5,995 nucleotides of DNA, from contig JBEKLQ010000151.1 of NCBI GenBank assembly GCA_050010115.1, positions 1-5,995 on the forward strand, written 5' to 3'. The notes beneath the pieces were generated by a model. It was not told the origin of the DNA. It saw only the letters and a list, made by a program, of their open reading frames with translations, and searched no databases. This document shows positions 5,120-5,995 of this stretch, piece after piece. Position numbers and translations under genes: made by a program. Source of the DNA: JAKACA01 sp050010115. GTDB lineage: Bacteria > Actinomycetota > Acidimicrobiia > Acidimicrobiales > Bog-793. How positions within the stretch are numbered: position 1 is the first letter of the stretch; each line of letters begins with the position of its first letter.

Positions 5120-5995
5120 GTGCCCATTGGTGACGTGGCGGTGATCGACACTGACGGCCTGGAGGCCATGATCGCCCTCCTGGCCGAACTCGGGTACGAG
5201 ACGAAGGGCCCGGTCGTCCGGAACGGGGCGATCGTGCCCGGGCCGGTGACCGGGGTGGCTGACCTACCAGCCGGCTACCACCATGAGCAGGCTCCGGGCC
5301 ACTATCGCCTCGAGCGCGGGGACGATGACGCCCTGTTTGCGTGGGGCGTCGGACCCGGCTCCTGGGAAGCCGAGGTTTTCCCGCCGACCCAGGACCTGTC
5401 GTGCGCCAGGGTGGACGGCGACGGTATGACCTTCACCCAGCCCGAAGCGCCCGCGGCGCCCTTGGCCATCATCGGTGCCAGGCCCTGCGAACTCGCAGCC
5501 TTGAAAGTCCTCGACGGAGTCCTGATGGACTGCGCCATACCGGACCCGCGTTACGTGGCCCGACGCGACGGCGCCTTCACGGTCGCCGCCGAGTGCGGCA
5601 ACCCCGCCGCCACCTGCATCTGTGCGTCCATGGGTACCGGACCGGGTGCCGACGGTGGTTACGACCTGGCGCTGAGCGAGCTCGACGACGCGGACGGGCA
5701 CCGCTTCGTAGTACGGACCGGCACCGAGCGCGGTGCCGAGGTGCTGGCACACGTGCCCACGGTTCCAGCCACCGACTCAGACCTGGAAGGCCGCAGCCAG
5801 ATGCTGTCGTCGGCGGCAGGCGCCATGGGGCACCGGCTCGAGACCGAGGGCCTGCCAGCGCTCCTGGTCCGCAACGAGCATGGCGCGACCGTACGGGCGA
5901 TGGCAGCCGCGATCGAGGAGGCCGTGCGTGCAGGAGAGGGCACATCGACGGCTGGCCAGCCGCAGCTCTCGCCGGTCAGACGGCGCGTTGGGGAG
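5120..5995 (+). CDS. 4Fe-4S dicluster protein, group 3b [NiFe]-hydrogenase beta-subunit type (HydB/HyhB-like), partial
   Basis: The frame runs from GTG 5120 to the window edge (292 codons, no stop). The protein resembles the beta subunit of group 3b NAD(P)-linked hydrogenases/sulfhydrogenases and related sulfite-reductase A subunits, which pass electrons through iron-sulfur clusters in the cytoplasm. Recognisable segments are VAVIDTDGLEAMIALLAELG, GVGPGSWEAEVFPPTQDL, IIGARPCELAALKVLDGVLM (Cys123), ECGNPAATCICASMGTGP (C159-x6-C166-x-C168), GGYDLALSELDDADGHRFVV and GHRLETEGLPALLVRNEH. In relatives the last motif leads into a Cys-rich ferredoxin-like domain (RCLxCxNCxxxCPTCFC); here the sequence after residue 254 diverges and shows no cysteine to the edge. 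GTG 5120 follows an in-frame TAG at 5108; GTG 5135 and 5141 are alternatives. No clear ribosome binding site is seen. Confidence 0.8.
   Translation, partial: MPIGDVAVIDTDGLEAMIALLAELGYETKGPVVRNGAIVPGPVTGVADLPAGYHHEQAPGHYRLERGDDDALFAWGVGPGSWEAEVFPPTQDLSCARVDGDGMTFTQPEAPAAPLAIIGARPCELAALKVLDGVLMDCAIPDPRYVARRDGAFTVAAECGNPAATCICASMGTGPGADGGYDLALSELDDADGHRFVVRTGTERGAEVLAHVPTVPATDSDLEGRSQMLSSAAGAMGHRLETEGLPALLVRNEHGATVRAMAAAIEEAVRAGEGTSTAGQPQLSPVRRRVGE

Noticed and set aside
5264..5945. Minus-strand frames opposite the hydrogenase-type gene
   Set aside because: They are shadows of a GC-rich coding strand; the plus frame carries the conserved motifs.

Overview
The window suggests a high-GC actinobacterium. 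It carries a Phd/RelE toxin-antitoxin pair, an IS21 relic of the type common in actinobacteria, and the start of a [NiFe]-hydrogenase beta-type iron-sulfur subunit at the right edge. No rRNA or complete tRNA is present, so the assignment rests on G+C, GTG starts and family resemblance. Most of the window is not ordinary housekeeping DNA. It reads as a worn genomic island or integration hotspot whose pieces are broken at different points.

Left part (1-940). The window opens in the last ~115 nt of a group II intron (domains V and VI). The intron ends within a few bases of the start codon of a Phd/YefM antitoxin gene (118-408), which overlaps a RelE-type toxin gene (405-680). A cluster of eight GTGACC(C)/GGGTCAC motifs follows at 758-876, in both orientations and partly spaced by about one helical turn. 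After it lies a 3'-half copy of a CAU-anticodon tRNA (894-937). This arrangement resembles the attachment end of an integrative element.

Middle part (940-3850). A second, diverged copy of the same tRNA 3' half lies at 3803-3848 in the same orientation, so about 2.9 kb sits between two att-like scars. That interval holds a short winged-helix-like remnant (1210-1431), an AT-richer gene of unknown function (1493-2167, minus), a secreted or anchored RCC1-repeat protein cut short at its C-terminus (2541-3098, minus), and a coding fragment just upstream of it. The rest is sequence without clear genes. No integrase is visible, so the element cannot be autonomous as seen here.

Right part (3850-5995). 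A decayed minus-strand coding remnant is followed by a broken IS21-family istB gene (two frameshifts, a small deletion, a damaged Walker A motif) and the C-terminal scrap of its istA. The cut edge of istA lies about 20 nt from the GTG start of the hydrogenase-type gene, which runs off the right edge on the plus strand.

The most interesting features are the paired tRNA 3' halves, which suggest tandem islands anchored on one tRNA gene, and the phased GTGACC cluster beside the first of them, which could be recombinase arm sites or an operator/iteron array. Both are inferences from sequence pattern. The domain identifications are from recognition of conserved motifs, without database searches.
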